Source: Meghimatium bilineatum (Eukaryota; Mollusca; Gastropoda; Stylommatophora; Philomycidae). From it: a stretch of 64,000 nucleotides of DNA. Positions within the stretch are counted from its first letter, which is position 1, and each line of letters opens with the position of its first letter. The notes beneath the pieces were generated by a model that ran no database searches, had not been told where the DNA came from, and saw only the letters and a program-made list of their open reading frames with translations. Made by a program: the position numbers and the translations under genes. The stretch lies in the NCBI GenBank assembly GCA_034231615.1, contig CM067302.1, positions 13,010,820-13,074,819 on the forward strand, written 5' to 3'. Below are positions 22,845 to 33,609 of this stretch, piece after piece.

Positions 22845-23164
22845 CACGTAACCAGTCCCAGCGGAACCGACATTTCCTTGCCAAATTCCAATATCTGCAT
22901 AAGTCTGCCAACATTTTTCCCATTCTGAGTTGCCAACGATCAGCCATTGAATGACAATCGACATTGTTTAACTATCAACAGTAAACACAAGACCTAATCA
23001 CCAGAAAGAAGTTCATCCACTTAGAGAATTCATCCATCCGTGTGGACCTATAAATCAGACCAAAATCAGGACGGTGTGAAAAATATAATGAATCGATCCC
23101 AGTTTGCTAGCATAATTCTTATCATCCTGATTACAGCTCATGTACATTGTATTCATGCAGATAG
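22845..23164. other. No gene seen
   Basis: No coding or repeat signal apart from the edges of the neighbouring elements. Confidence 0.55.
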
Positions 23165-23370
23165 TGGGTATCCTTGGCCTAGTAGTTTCAACAGTTCGAT
23201 TTGTGTTCAGGAGGTCCTAGGTTCGAATCCGTCTCTGGTCGTATTATTTATAAAAGGGAATTGTTTCCAAGTGTGCCGAGTGATAATTTGAGAACGACGG
23301 AGTGTATATGGGAAAACCTGAGTACATTGAAGTCAAGCATATATGCATTTTGAGACTATAAATTACGCCA
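23165..23370 (+). mobile_element. SINE-E copy with A and B boxes
   Basis: TGGCCTAGTAGTT (A box, 23175-23187) and GGTTCGAATCC (B box, 23220-23230) have normal tRNA-type spacing. The body ATTTATAAAAGGGAATTG and the end GACGGAGTGTATATGGGAAA, GAGTACATTGAAGTCAAG match the SINE-E tail. The middle segment present at 19045-19320 is missing here, so this copy is internally shortened. Confidence 0.75.
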
Positions 23371-23392
23371 ACAGTTTTTTGCCAATTTATGA

Positions 23393-23770
23393 CATCCACT
23401 CTAGTCAATAACTTTCAAGATTTTAGGAAACTCCTCACTTTAGTCAATAGCTATCAAGATTTTAGGAAGCCACTCACCTTAGTCAATAACTTTCAAGATT
23501 TTAGGAAACTCCTCACCTTAGTCAATAACTATCAAGATTTTAGGAAACCCCTCACCTTAGTCAACAATTATCAAGATTTTAGGAAACCCCTCACCTTAGT
23601 CAATAACTATCAAGATTTTAGGAAACCCCTCACCTTAGTCAATAACTATCAAGATTTTAGGAAACCCCTCACCTTAGTCAATAACTATCAAGATTTTAGG
23701 AAACCCCTCACCTTAGTCAATAACTATCAAGATTTTAGGAAACCTCTCTCCCACTCAGATAAACAATTAT
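23393..23770. repeat. 39-bp minisatellite
   Basis: Between nine and ten copies of TTAGTCAATAACTATCAAGA plus TTTTAGGAAACCCCTCACC. The plus frame reads LVNNYQDFRKPLT repeated, 163 codons in all, and is an artefact of the 39-bp period. The left units carry CTCCTCAC and TTTCAAG variants and the right ones are homogenised. Confidence 0.93.
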
Positions 23771-24129
23771 CAACATTTTCGAAAACCATCCACCCCTGCA
23801 AACCTTTCTCAACAACTGTAAAATGTTTAGAAGGCCCCCCCCCAAACAAAAAAACCCCTACTCAAATATCACAAATGTAGTTACAAATGTATGCAATTAT
23901 CAGAAACAGTAGCAAAAAATGATATAATTTCACATTTCTAGTAAAAAGTTTCAAATTCACACAATTAATTGATGTGTATAAAATAGTATTGGTGACATTA
24001 CTTTTTGTCAGCCTTCCTGCCACATGCCGACAAGAACTTGAAATCCCCCAACCACGTGATTTCTGGACGTAGGGGCGGTACAAAGTGAGTAACGAACAGC
24101 AACTCTACCATAAGCAATCCTCGATACAC
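23771..24129. other. No gene seen
   Basis: A decayed last unit of the 39-bp array and a C run at 23836, then AT-rich sequence. No supported frame. Confidence 0.55.
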
Positions 24130-24405
24130 GTAAATCCAGCTTAGCGCAGTGGTTATCGCACTGGCTTCGCATATGAGTGGTCATGGATTCATTCCCCAGT
24201 TGAGGCGGAAATGTTTTTCAGATCGCAAAGGCTTCCAGGTCGACCCAGCCTAAAATGGGTACCGGATTAATCCAGGAAGTAAAGACTGGGAGGGAGAGGA
24301 GACGACTACCGCCCTCATATAGCTGAGCCTCTTAAATGTGAGATCGCTAACATCTCACACCCCTACGGCATTAACAAATGCTATGGGTTACTTTACTTTT
24401 TTACT
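24130..24405 (+). mobile_element. SINE-D copy with tRNA-like head
   Basis: TTAGCGCAGTGGTTATCGCA resembles an A-box region, and GGATTCATTCCCC a worn B box. The body CAGTTGAGGCGGAAATGTTT, GGAAGTAAAGACTGGGAGGG, GACTACCGCCCTCAT and the end TCTCACACCCCTACGGCA match the minus-strand copy at 21978-22245. Confidence 0.8.
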
Positions 24406-24459
24406 ATTAATGCACGTAAATGTGCATCAGGACCGTTGAGATAAAAATGACAAAATCTT

Positions 24460-24660
24460 GGACTTAATTATCTATACGCTGTGGCCCTTGTTTGCCTTGC
24501 GGTGTCAGGAGTAGAAGAGTTCTCTGGAGATGGCTTTCTTGTGTGCTGTTTGTAAACTTGTACACGGTAGCCACTTTGATTTCTGTGATCCATTTTTTTA
24601 CATGGTCTGCCTCTGGATTTATAGTGTTGATGGCAATGTGTCATGGCTAACTGTGGCATG
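24460..24660 (-). mobile_element. LINE-1 C-terminal scrap
   Basis: The minus strand reads SRGRPCKKWITEIKVATVYK with frameshift, then AHKKAISRELFYS-like sequence. This is the end of the LINE-1 ORF as seen at 59690-59830. The small 63-codon frame in another phase is not meaningful. Confidence 0.65.
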
Positions 24661-24829
24661 CTGTCTATTGGTAATCTGAAAGTGTGTGAAAGTTACTTGA
24701 TCTATTGTCGCTCGATCGCAATTATGCTGTCTAGAAATTCACAACAGCCAAAAAATGTTGGTTCGTACTCTACCCCACGATTGAGGTATGTTTCCAGCTC
24801 TTATTTATAGAGTGGGGGGGGGGTGAGAT

Positions 24830-25500
24830 GGAAGAAGTGTTTGTTGTTGTGTCTTCCAACTGGAAGAAAATGATCGATGGATGGAGTGTTTGTCTTTGAG
24901 TCTTTCAATTGGAATTTAATGGTCGATGGAAGGGATGTTTGTCGTTGTGTCTCCCAATTAGAAGAAAATGGTCGATAGAAGGAGTGTTTGCTGTTGTGTC
25001 TCCCAACTTGAAGAAAATGGTTGATGGAAGGAGTGTTTGCCGTTGTGTCTCCCAACTAGAAGAAAATGGTCGATGGAATGAGTGTTTGTCGTTGAGTCTA
25101 CCAACTAGAAGAAAATGGTCGATGGAAGGATTGTTTGTCGTTGTGTCTCCCAACTAGAAAAAAATGGTCGATGGAAGGAGTGTTTGTCGTTGTGTCTCCC
25201 AACTAGAAGAAAATGGTCGATGGAAGAAGGGTTTGTCGTTGTGTCTCCCAAATTGACGAAAATGGTCGATGGAAGGAGTGTTTGTCGTTGTGTCTCCCAA
25301 CTAGAAGAAAATGGTCGATGGAAGGAGTGTTTGTCGTTGTGTCTCCCAACTAGAAGAAAATGGTCGATGGAAGGATTGTTTGTCGTTGTGTCTCCCAACT
25401 AGAAGAAAATGGTCGATGGAAGGAGTGTTTGTCTTTGTTTCTCCCAACTAGAAGAAAATAGTCGATGGAAAGAGTGTTTTTCGTTGTGTTTTCCAAACCA
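24830..25500. repeat. 49-bp minisatellite
   Basis: Thirteen to fourteen copies of GAAGAAAATGGTCGATGGAA plus GGAGTGTTTGTCGTTGTGTC and TCCCAACTA. Because 49 is not divisible by three, each frame rotates through the unit. The 82-97-codon frames still open over it are coincidental. Confidence 0.93.
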
Positions 25501-25559
25501 AAACATATATGTAAAATATTTACTCCCTCTTTGATGAGACTAAACACCTCACACAAGGC

Positions 25560-25740
25560 TCTTGACTGTACATGAATTCTAGCTGAAGTAACTTGTGCAA
25601 TGTTCGTTTCTTTTTTTTGATTATTGTTAGGCTTTTAATCGGTCGCTATTTATATAATTGGAGTCGCATGCCAAAAATAGCCAGGTCAATCAATTGATAC
25701 CATGAAAATCGGAAACTAGTTAATGTTTATATTTTAGTTT
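25560..25740. mobile_element. Foldback MITE J, partial
   Basis: TTTTTTTGATTATTGTTAGG, then CGCTATTTATATAATTGGAG and TCGCATGCCAAAAATAGCCA, match the arm and centre of the foldback family. The termini are not preserved. Confidence 0.6.
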
Positions 25741-25839
25741 ACAGGTCTCCCATACCGCGGACGGTCGCACCTCACCACATCTACTAGTAGTCAATAGTCA
25801 ATTCAACTTTTTGTTTTGACTCACTTAGTAACAACAGCA

Positions 25840-26348
25840 TCTACATTAACATCAACAGCAACAACAACAACAATAACAACAACAATAACAGTAACAACAA
25901 CAGCAGTAACAACAACAATAACAGTAACAACAACAACAACAGTAACAACAACAGTAACAACAATAACAGTAACAACAAAAGTAACAACAAAAACAGTAAC
26001 AACAACAACAGTAACAACAACAACAGTAACAACAACAACAGTAACAACAACAACAGTAACAACAACAACAGTAACAACAACAACAGTAACAACAACAGTA
26101 ACAACAACAACAGTAACAACAACAACAGTAACAACAACAATAACAGTAACAACAACAGTAACAACAACAACAGTAACAACAACAACAGTAACAACAACAA
26201 CAGTAACAACAACAGTAACAACAACAACAGTAACAACAACAACAGTAACAACAACAGTAACAACAACAGTAACAACAACAGTAACAACAACAACAGTAAC
26301 AACAACAGTAACACCAACAACAGTAACAACAACAGTAACAACAACAGT

Positions 26349-26379
<31 letters not shown>

Positions 26380-27895
26380 GTAACAACAACAGTAACAACA
26401 ACAACAGTAACAACAACAGTAACAACAACAACAGTAACAACAACAACAGTAACAACAACAACAGTAACAACAACAGTAACAACAGTAACAACAACAACAG
26501 TAACAACAACAGTAACAACAACAACAGTAACAACAACAACAACAGTAACAACAACAGTAACAACAACAGTAACAACAACAGTAACAACAACAACAGTAAC
26601 AACAACAACAGTAACAACAACAGTAACAACAACAACAGTAACAACAACAACAGTAACAACAACAACAACAGTAACAACAACAACAACAACAGTAACAACA
26701 ACAACAACAGTAACAACAACAACAGTAACAACAACAGTAACAACAAAAGTAACAACAATAACAGTAACAACAACAACAGTAACAACAACAGTAACAACAA
26801 CAACAGTAACAACAACAACAGTAACAACAACAACAGTAACAACAACAATAGTAACAACAACAACAGTAACAACAACAACAGTAACAACAACAGTAACAAC
26901 AACAGTAACAACAACAACAGTAACAACAACAACAGTAACAACAACAATAACAGTAACAACAACAGTAACAACAACAACAGTAACAACAACAACAGTAACA
27001 ACAACAGTAACAACAACAGCAACAACAACAACAGTAACAACAACAGTAACAACAACAGTAACAACAACAGTAACAACAACAACAGTAACAACAACAACAG
27101 TAACAACAACAGTAACAACAACAGTAACAACAACAACAGTAACAAAAACAACAACAACAACAACAGCAACAACAACAGTAACAACAACAGTAACAACAAC
27201 AGTAACAACAACAACAGTAACAACAACAGTAACAACAACAGTAACAACAACAACAGTAACAACAACAGTAACAACAACAACAGTAACAACAACAGTAACA
27301 ACAACAGTAACAACAACAGTAACAACAGTAACAACAACAACAGTAACAACAACAGTAACAACAACAACAGTAACAACAACAACAGTAACAACAACAGTAA
27401 CAACAACAGTAACAACAACAGTAACAACAACAGTAACAACAACAACAGTAACAACAACAACAGTAACAACAACAGTAACAACAACAACAGTAACAACAAC
27501 AACAGTAGCAACAACAACAACAACAGTAACAACAACAACAACAACAGTAACAACAACAACAACAGTAACAACAACAACAGTAACAACAACAGTAACAACA
27601 ACAGTAACAACAACAACAGTAACAACAACAACAGTAACAACACCAACAGTAACAACAACAGTAACAACAACAGTAACAACAACAGTAACAACAACAACAG
27701 TAACAACAACAGTAACAACAACAACAGTAACAACAACAACAGTAACAACAACAGTAACAACAACAGTAACAACAACAGTAACAACAACAACAGTAACAAC
27801 AACAGTAACAACAACAACAACAGTAACAACAACAGTAACAACAACAACAGTAACAACAACAACAACAGTAACAACAACAACAACAACAAAAGAAA
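25840..27895. repeat. 2-kb AAC / AGTAAC microsatellite-minisatellite
   Basis: A run of AAC triplets interrupted by AGT at intervals of 9 to 21 bp, so units are 9, 12, 15, 18 or 21 bp. The plus strand encodes 702 codons of Val-Thr, and the minus strand poly-Leu and poly-Val frames of 710-735 codons, all from low complexity. A descending series of AGT spacings, 21, 18, 15, 12, occurs from 26669 and again from 27524, 855 bp apart. A long segment has therefore been duplicated. Confidence 0.97.
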
Positions 27896-27899
27896 AAGA

Positions 27900-28350
27900 A
27901 AAAGACATTTCAACGTCAAAATGAACATGACATTGACATATCCACATAAATAAGACGCGCAGCCAGAATTCAAACCCAGACTTCCGCGAGCAGCGACAGT
28001 ACACTACGATGAGACGGATCAGGACCATAGATACGTCTCCAGCATTGGGGGGAAGGGGGTTTACTTATAAAAACCTCATTCTCATATCTTCCTGTGTAAT
28101 TCTTCTTTTTCATAAGTTATGTACTTACCTTTTTTCTGGAAATTCGCTAATCGTTTAAAATATAGAAACAAGGGGTGGAGTTTAACCACTCTTTGGTTAA
28201 AATTTCTAGTACTAACCGTCATGTGCTAATTTCTAGGGGGAGGGGGGATTGCACACCCCACTTAACTACCCCGTATATACGTGATTGAGAAGGGTAAACA
28301 TTTAATAACACATTCAACTAATCGCTCATGTATATACTGTGAAGCAGTCA
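27900..28350. other. No gene seen
   Basis: G runs at 28048 and 28237 and T-rich stretches. No frame with a recognisable domain. Confidence 0.6.
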
Positions 28351-28352
28351 TT

Positions 28353-28637
28353 GTTCGCGGTGGCCTAGTTGATAGCTTGTTTGCTAACACCAGGTTACAG
28401 CGAGCCAGGTTCGAAACCAAATCTGAACCCACAAAAATCCGGTTGTGATTTCTCGCTTGACACGACCATTCTTCCAGTCGACTCAGCTGTAAATGAGTAC
28501 CTGACGCCTGATTTGGGGGAAGTAAAGACAGCAAAGAAGCGAACTGGCCACCCCCACTTAATAGTTGTTGCCGTTTAGTACATGGCATCTACATCCCCTA
28601 CGGGAGGTACTGCCATGGGATATACCTTTACTTTTAG
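28353..28637 (+). mobile_element. SINE-C copy with tRNA-like head
   Basis: TGGCCTAGTTGATAG (A box, 28361) and GGTTCGAAACC (B box, 28408-28418) form a tRNA-like promoter. The body follows: GGTTGTGATTTCTCGCTTGA, CAGTCGACTCAGCTGTAAAT, GAGTACCTGACG, GGGGGAAGTAAAGACAGCAA. It ends CCATGGGATATACCTTTAC. A LINE-4 fragment starts directly after it. This is the complete version of the copy at 9963-10180. Confidence 0.85.
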
Positions 28638-28950
28638 TCACTGTTACTATCAACAGACCACAATATTTCGCCTTAGGACAGTCCACTGCAGACTGTTGGA
28701 TCACTTTTACCGATTGACGATCTCATACACAGATGAATGTCCATGTGGATCCGGAACCCAGACTCCGGTACACATACTTCAGGACTGCCCAACATACAAA
28801 GCGCAGAGACAGCAGACCTGTCCAGAGGATACAAACTTGAGGTAAAAGCTATGGGGCAGCCGCTCTGACCTGGAGAAGACAGTGGACTTCGTTTTGACGA
28901 CAGACCTGACAATATAGCATGACCACAGATGCTGAACACAGAAGAAGAAG
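28638..28950 (+). mobile_element. LINE-4 C-terminal fragment
   Basis: Reads QQTTIFRLRTVHCRLLDHFY, then DECPCGSGTQTPVHILQDCP, a C-x-C...H...C pattern, and KLWGSRSDLEKTVDFVLTTD after one stop. This parallels the end of the copy at 10565-11045. The tail CTGAACACAGAAGAAGAAG is GAA-type. It belongs to the same broad LINE group but is a different subfamily. Confidence 0.82.
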
Positions 28951-29160
28951 TCCCTGTTACGCGACTATATATTTATTTTAATAAAATTCATAATTTACCT
29001 TTTCGATTACTTAAACACATTTTTCTTTTTTTTTCTTCTAGGTAAGTACAGTTTTGCTGCAAGCTTCGTGTACGTGAGTATACCATGTTGCGTTTGTTCT
29101 CAACGTTTTTAGTCTTCATATTGTGTGTTTCTCTATCACCGAAGTCTAACTTAACCATAT
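28951..29160. other. No gene seen
   Basis: T-rich spacer between LINE-4 and the 40-bp array. Nothing recognisable. Confidence 0.5.
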
Positions 29161-29164
29161 AGCT

Positions 29165-29745
29165 CAGCTGAGATGATGATTTCTTCGGTGTGTCCGGCTA
29201 TGTCTGGAGTACAGTACTTATTCAGATTTCTGTGATTATCGTTTTATATATCCGGCTAATATTCTGCTTTCTGTGATCAGCATTTATAAATCTGGCTACT
29301 ATTTAGCTTTCTGAGATCAGCGTTTATCTGTCCGACTAATATTCAGCGTTTATATGTCTGGCTAATATTGAGCTTTCTGTGATCAGCATTTATACTATGA
29401 TCAGCGTTTATATATCCGGCTAATATTCATCTTTCTATGATCAGTATTTATATATCCAGTTTTTTTTTATATGATAGCGTTTATATGTCCGGCTAATATT
29501 AATATTTCTGTGTTCAGTATTTATATATTTGGATAATATTTTGCTTTCTGTGATCAGCGTTTAAATGCCCGGCTAATATTCTGCTTTTTGTCATCAGCAT
29601 TTATATATTCGGCTAATATTCAGCTTTATATGATCAAAAATTATATATTCGGCTAATATTCTGGTTTTTGTGATCAGCAGTTACATATCCGGCTAATATT
29701 CAGCTTTATGTGATCAGCGTTTATATGTCCGGCTAATATTCTGAA
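29165..29745. repeat. 40-bp degenerate minisatellite
   Basis: Roughly fourteen copies of TGATCAGCGTTTATATGTCC plus GGCTAATATTCAGCTTTCTG. Units are diverged and some are truncated, which suggests an old array. Confidence 0.88.
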
Positions 29746-29924
29746 GAATTTACAAGAATGTTCAATTTGTTCATTTGCAATGTATCTTCAATTTTTGTTT
29801 TAACCTTATTATAGAAACAAAAAGCTTTCAAACGATTTAGTACAAGTGACTATATTTTTAGATCTAACATAGGCTGGGATAATAAATGTGATGTCATTCA
29901 CCGCTGATTTAGTTGTGGATGTGG

Positions 29925-30150
29925 GTAATCCAGAGTACGGAATACATTACGTCATTTTTTACAGGTGTGGTGCCATATTATCCGGTCTGACACTTTCCAC
30001 TTCAGAATAACTTCTGGGTCACTTTGATCGTATTTAGGATGTGACAGTCATCTCCACACAACCCCTTAGTCGCTTCTTACGTTATGCACGGAAAGTAAAC
30101 AGTGTTAGAATTCATTGAACCACTTTGTTGCCCTGATAACACACGGTGGA
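29925..30150 (-). mobile_element. SINE-A, old diverged copy
   Basis: Traces of the family in order: GGAATACATTACGTCATT, CTGACACTTTCCACTTCAG, CCCCTTAGTCGCTTCTTACG, GGAAAGTAAACAGTGTTAGA and GATAACACACGG. It is much more diverged than the neighbour at 30175-30449, so the two insertions differ in age. Confidence 0.7.
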
Positions 30151-30174
30151 TACCAGTTCCTGATTTTCTATTCT

Positions 30175-30449
30175 TCTTCTTCTGTGTTCGTTCTCAAACT
30201 CCTACAAATTAGTAGGATGTACTCCAGAGAACAGAATGAGTTGTATCATGGTTTACAGCATTGCTGCGATATCTGCGCCTTTCGACCTGACACATCCGAC
30301 TTCAGCATAGCTTTGGGTCACTGACCCTATATGGGATGGGACAGCCAACTCCATCTCATAACCTCCTTAGTCGCTTTTTACAACGTGCATGGAGGGTAAA
30401 CATTGTTGCCATTATTTGCTCTCCTTTCGGTCCCCGGCAACACACGGGC
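30175..30449 (-). mobile_element. SINE-A copy with 13-bp target-site duplication
   Basis: Full family layout with the GAA-type tail at the left and CACACGGGC at the right. The perfect duplication GATTTTCTATTCT lies at 30162-30174 and 30450-30462, although its last bases may merge with the tail. Confidence 0.92.
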
Positions 30450-30462
30450 GATTTTCTATTCT

Positions 30463-31010
30463 ATTGTTCAATATATCGCCTCATTTTCCATTCTAATTAT
30501 TCAATATTTTCCTTAATTTTTTCCAACAATTTCCCTTCCCTAATTATCTCATTTCTGGTATTTCATCACATAATTTCCCAATTCTATTTTTTGTTGTGGT
30601 ATGGTCTGAGCTTAGCAACAACCATAAGTTTAAAAAATAGGACTCGATCTCATTTAGACTTCATTGTAGTCCAACGATTGTGTTCAGAATGACATCCTGC
30701 CACTTCGGGTACGTTGTTTTTAAACCTCGTTAATAAAGGGAAAAAAATGTCAATCAGGTCTGAAAGAATGATCTTAATGGATGTTTGTTATGCCTTGTAA
30801 CATGTTCGCATGTCAGTTCTCACTAACCTTCTGCGTATAAGATGGATGCTATTGTTGGTATTATTCATTGCTTGACGGTTTGATTGATCATGTTCTCTTG
30901 ATTTTTGTGTTTTTTTTCTCAAATAAGTTTAAGAGTTGAAATTATTCAGTAGTTCTAGGTTGATATCAGCGCTGTTGATTCCAGCATAATTGTTTGTTTA
31001 TTGTTTGTGT
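30463..31010. other. No gene seen
   Basis: T-rich at first, with loose ATTCTATT words, then unique-looking sequence. A frame of 118 codons at 30336-30692 begins inside SINE-A and has no domain. Confidence 0.6.
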
Positions 31011-31011
31011 A

Positions 31012-32145
31012 GTAGATATGGACGAATAGGGAGTAGATATGGAGGAATAGGGAGTAGATATGGAGGAATAGGGAGTAGATATAAGAATAGGGAGTAGTTG
31101 AAAGAATAGGGAGTAGATATGGAGGAATAGGGAGTAGATATGGAGGAATGGAGTAGATATAAGAATAGGGAGTCGATATGGAGGAATAGGGAGTAGATAT
31201 AAGAATAGGGAGTAGTTAAAAGAATAGGGAGTAGATATGGAGGAATAGGGAGTAGATATGGAGGAATAGGGAGTAGATATAAGAATAGGGAGTCGATATG
31301 GAGGAATAGGGAGTAGATATAAGAATAGGGAGTAGTTAAAAGAATAGGGAGTAGATATGGAGGAATAGGGAGTAGATATGGAGGAATAGGGAGTAGATAT
31401 AAGAATAGGGAGTCGATATGGAGGAATAGGGAGTAGATATAAGAATAGGGAGTAGATATAAGAATAGGGAGTAGATATAAGAATAGGGAGTAGATATAAG
31501 AATAGGGAGTAGATATAAGAATAGGGAGTAGATATAAGAATAGGGAGTAGTTAAAAGAATAGGGAGTAGATATGGAGGAATAGGGAGTAGATATGGAGGA
31601 ATAGGGAGTAGATATAAGAATAGGGAGTCGATATGGAGAAATAGGGAGTAGATATAAGAATAGGGAGTAGATATAAGAATAGGGAGTAGATATAAGAATA
31701 GGGAGTAGATATAAGAATAGGGAGTAGATATAAGAATAGGGAGTAGTTAAAAGAATAGGGAGTAGATATAAGAATAGGGAGTAATATAGAGGAATAGGGA
31801 GTATATAGAAAAATGGGGAGTATAAAGAAGAATGGGCAGTATTCTCATTAAATAAATAAGTATTGGGAGTAATAAAGAAGATTAGGGAATAGATAAAGGA
31901 ATAGGGAGTAATATAGAAGATTAGGGAGTAGATAAAGGAATAGGGAGTAATATAGAAGATTAGGGATTAGATAAAGGAATAGGGAGTAATATAGAAGATC
32001 AGGGAATAGATAAAGGAATAGGGAGTAATATAGAAGATTGGGGATTAGATAAAGGAATAGGGAGTAATATAGAAGATTAGGGAGTAGATAAAGGAATAGG
32101 GAGTAATATAGAATATTAAGGAGTAGATAAAGGAATAGGGAGAAC
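31012..32145. repeat. GGGAGTAGATAT minisatellite with 120-bp higher-order period
   Basis: Units of 19 and 21 bp, ATAAGAATAGGGAGTAGAT and ATGGAGGAATAGGGAGTAGA, alternate. The variant AGTCGATATGG recurs at 31171, 31291 and 31411, 120 bp apart. From about 31815 the unit lengthens to about 39 bp by pairing GAATAGGGAGTAATATAGAA with GATTAGGGAGTAGATAAAG. Frames are closed by TAG in every unit. Confidence 0.95.
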
Positions 32146-32461
32146 GAAAAGGGAACGAGAATTATACAAGTAAAGAAGTTATAAAAACAAATATCTGGAA
32201 ATAAAAGATAATTAGAAAATATACTAAAATACGACTTTTTAACTATATTGTAATTTCCGTATTAACATGTGGCTGGGATAATTGGAAAATAACAAAAGCA
32301 TTGGAGAAGAAATGAAATTCATTATTTGAATGTAAATGTTTTAGAAAACAGATATTGGTTGCGAGGAAGTCAAGCATGAAACACGAGAAGACAACAAACA
32401 GTAGAATGTTGCTACTGCAAATAGAAGAAAACGATGGACTTATGTCATACATGTACATAGA
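32146..32461. other. No gene seen
   Basis: AT-rich. An 85-codon minus frame at 32243-32500 has no recognisable domain and reaches into SINE-B. Confidence 0.55.
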
Positions 32462-32575
32462 ATGAATGAAGGGCCATTGGCGCAGATAAAACGGCGACAC
32501 AATGCATTTCCATTCTCTGGACTATATCCTGCTAGAAATCTAGTAGGACAATGGTCTTGCTACAAGGGAGATAAA
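32462..32575 (+). mobile_element. SINE-B copy, 3' truncated
   Basis: GGCCATTGGCGCAGATAAAA, CATTTCCATTCTCTGGACTA and TAGGACAATGGTCTTGCTAC match SINE-B at 39185-39340. The terminal GAGTTTGAGAA and GAA tail are missing, and the copy breaks into GAGAGAGTAAGACA. Confidence 0.75.
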
Positions 32576-32607
32576 GAGAGAGTAAGACATTTTTTTCATC
32601 TCCTATA

Positions 32608-32812
32608 TATTGGTAGCATATCCTATCCAGGACGTAGCTATCAACCCAGCATTTGTTGGCTGTGGTGATTTTCTAGGCAATATAAATACGTTCAGTAGGT
32701 TGCCATTGCTTTCTGAACGGTCCGGATGCACAATTGCCTGTGGTGAGGATCGAACTCGGTACCTTTGCCGTCACAGACGAGCTCTGTACCACTTCGCCAC
32801 AGAGCCGGACGA
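32608..32812 (-). mobile_element. SINE-F with tRNA-like head
   Basis: On the minus strand an A box, TGGCGAAGTGG (32789-32799), and a B box, GAGTTCGATCCTC (32745-32757), have tRNA-like spacing. The body reads CAATGGCAACCTACTGAACG and CAACAAATGCTGGGTTGATA. The flanks GAGAGAGTAAGACATTTTTT (about 32577) and GAGAGAGTAATACACATTTT (about 32811) are imperfect direct repeats of about 30 bp and may be the target-site duplication. The tRNA-like part is not a functional tRNA gene. Confidence 0.75.
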
Positions 32813-33170
32813 GAGAGTAATACACATTTTATTCATCTCCAATAGAGAGCATAAGACAAATGTGTACGTAAGAAATAAAGTAGAGATGTATACAGGTGTA
32901 CAAGAGCCATTGTATTCAATAGTGAAACGAGGAAAACGAACATGGTTTGGACATGTATACAGACATGATTCCTTGTCAAAAACAATACTGCAGGGAACTG
33001 TCGAAGGGGGGAGAATCAGAGGAGGAGAAATACAGACATGGACAGACAACATCAAGGAATGGACAGGACACGATTTTTTCCTCAATTATCCGCATCGTTG
33101 AAGATAGAAATAGCTGGATGACTCTGTGTGCTGAAGCATACAATGTGGTACCACTACGACTCTGACGGAT
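32812..33170 (+). mobile_element. LINE-9 C-terminal fragment
   Basis: The plus strand reads REHKTNVYVRNKVEM, TGVQEPLYSIVKRGKRTWFG, HVYRHDSLSKTILQGTVEGG, TWTDNIKEWTGHD and, one frame over, IIRIVEDRNSWMTLCAEAYN. This block order (KTN..VRNKV, QEPL, WFGHV.RHDSL, GR.R, W.DN.KEW) is a well known LINE C-terminus. One or two frameshifts. The 163-codon frame at 32610-33101 starts artificially inside SINE-F. Confidence 0.85.
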
Positions 33171-33209
33171 TACAAGTTTATACAAAGATTGATCCCGCAA
33201 TGTTAAGTG

Positions 33210-33355
33210 TCATGTGACGTATTCCTTCCAGAACGTTGTCTTCCCAATGAACTCTCTGAACCTCTCTCTGTCTTGGGCGATGTGGTTTGCATTTTCTAGC
33301 GATGTATTCATGTTATCTTTAATGTCGTCAGTCCATCGTCTTCTTGGTCTGTAAG
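33210..33355 (-). mobile_element. LINE-3-type C-terminal scrap
   Basis: The minus strand reads RPRRRWTDDIKDNMNTS, then AQDRERFREFIGKTTFWKEY and V-stop. The ending KTTFWKEYV is shared with 60385-61200 and 63389-63640 and identifies the lineage. Confidence 0.75.
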
Positions 33356-33479
33356 TAGCTATTAAAAATTATATCAAGATTGGTGATATTTTCCGCCAAC
33401 AGGATCAATGCTACATTACAAAACTATATGCCAAATTTTTGAAAACGACTTTCTTACCCAGGCAGAACTGGGCAATTTG

Positions 33480-33592
33480 GTCCCCTTGAGTCTTGATTAG
33501 AATACTGGCCTCACATCACGTGGGGCGTTCCCATAAGTGCTCCTCCCTCTGTTCCAGCAGATATTCGACTCGATGGTATTTCGGTAATGCTT
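33480..33592 (+). mobile_element. Dispersed repeat H, partial
   Basis: TCTTGATTAGAATACTGGCC, TCCCATAAGTGCTCCTCCCT and GACTCGATGGTATTTCG match repeats at 37145-37330 (plus) and 61895-62050 (minus). The termini are unclear and I do not recognise the family. Confidence 0.65.
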
Positions 33593-33609
33593 ATTTTCCA
33601 AGCATTATC

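Noticed and set aside
25816..28028. Open frames of 702-735 codons (Val-Thr, poly-Val, poly-Leu)
   Set aside because: They lie entirely on a low-complexity AAC/AGTAAC array, are open on several frames at once, and have no start context or domain.
32738..32810. A tRNA gene on the minus strand
   Set aside because: A and B boxes are present, but the cloverleaf arms do not close well and the sequence continues into a SINE body. The same holds for 23165, 24130 and 28353.
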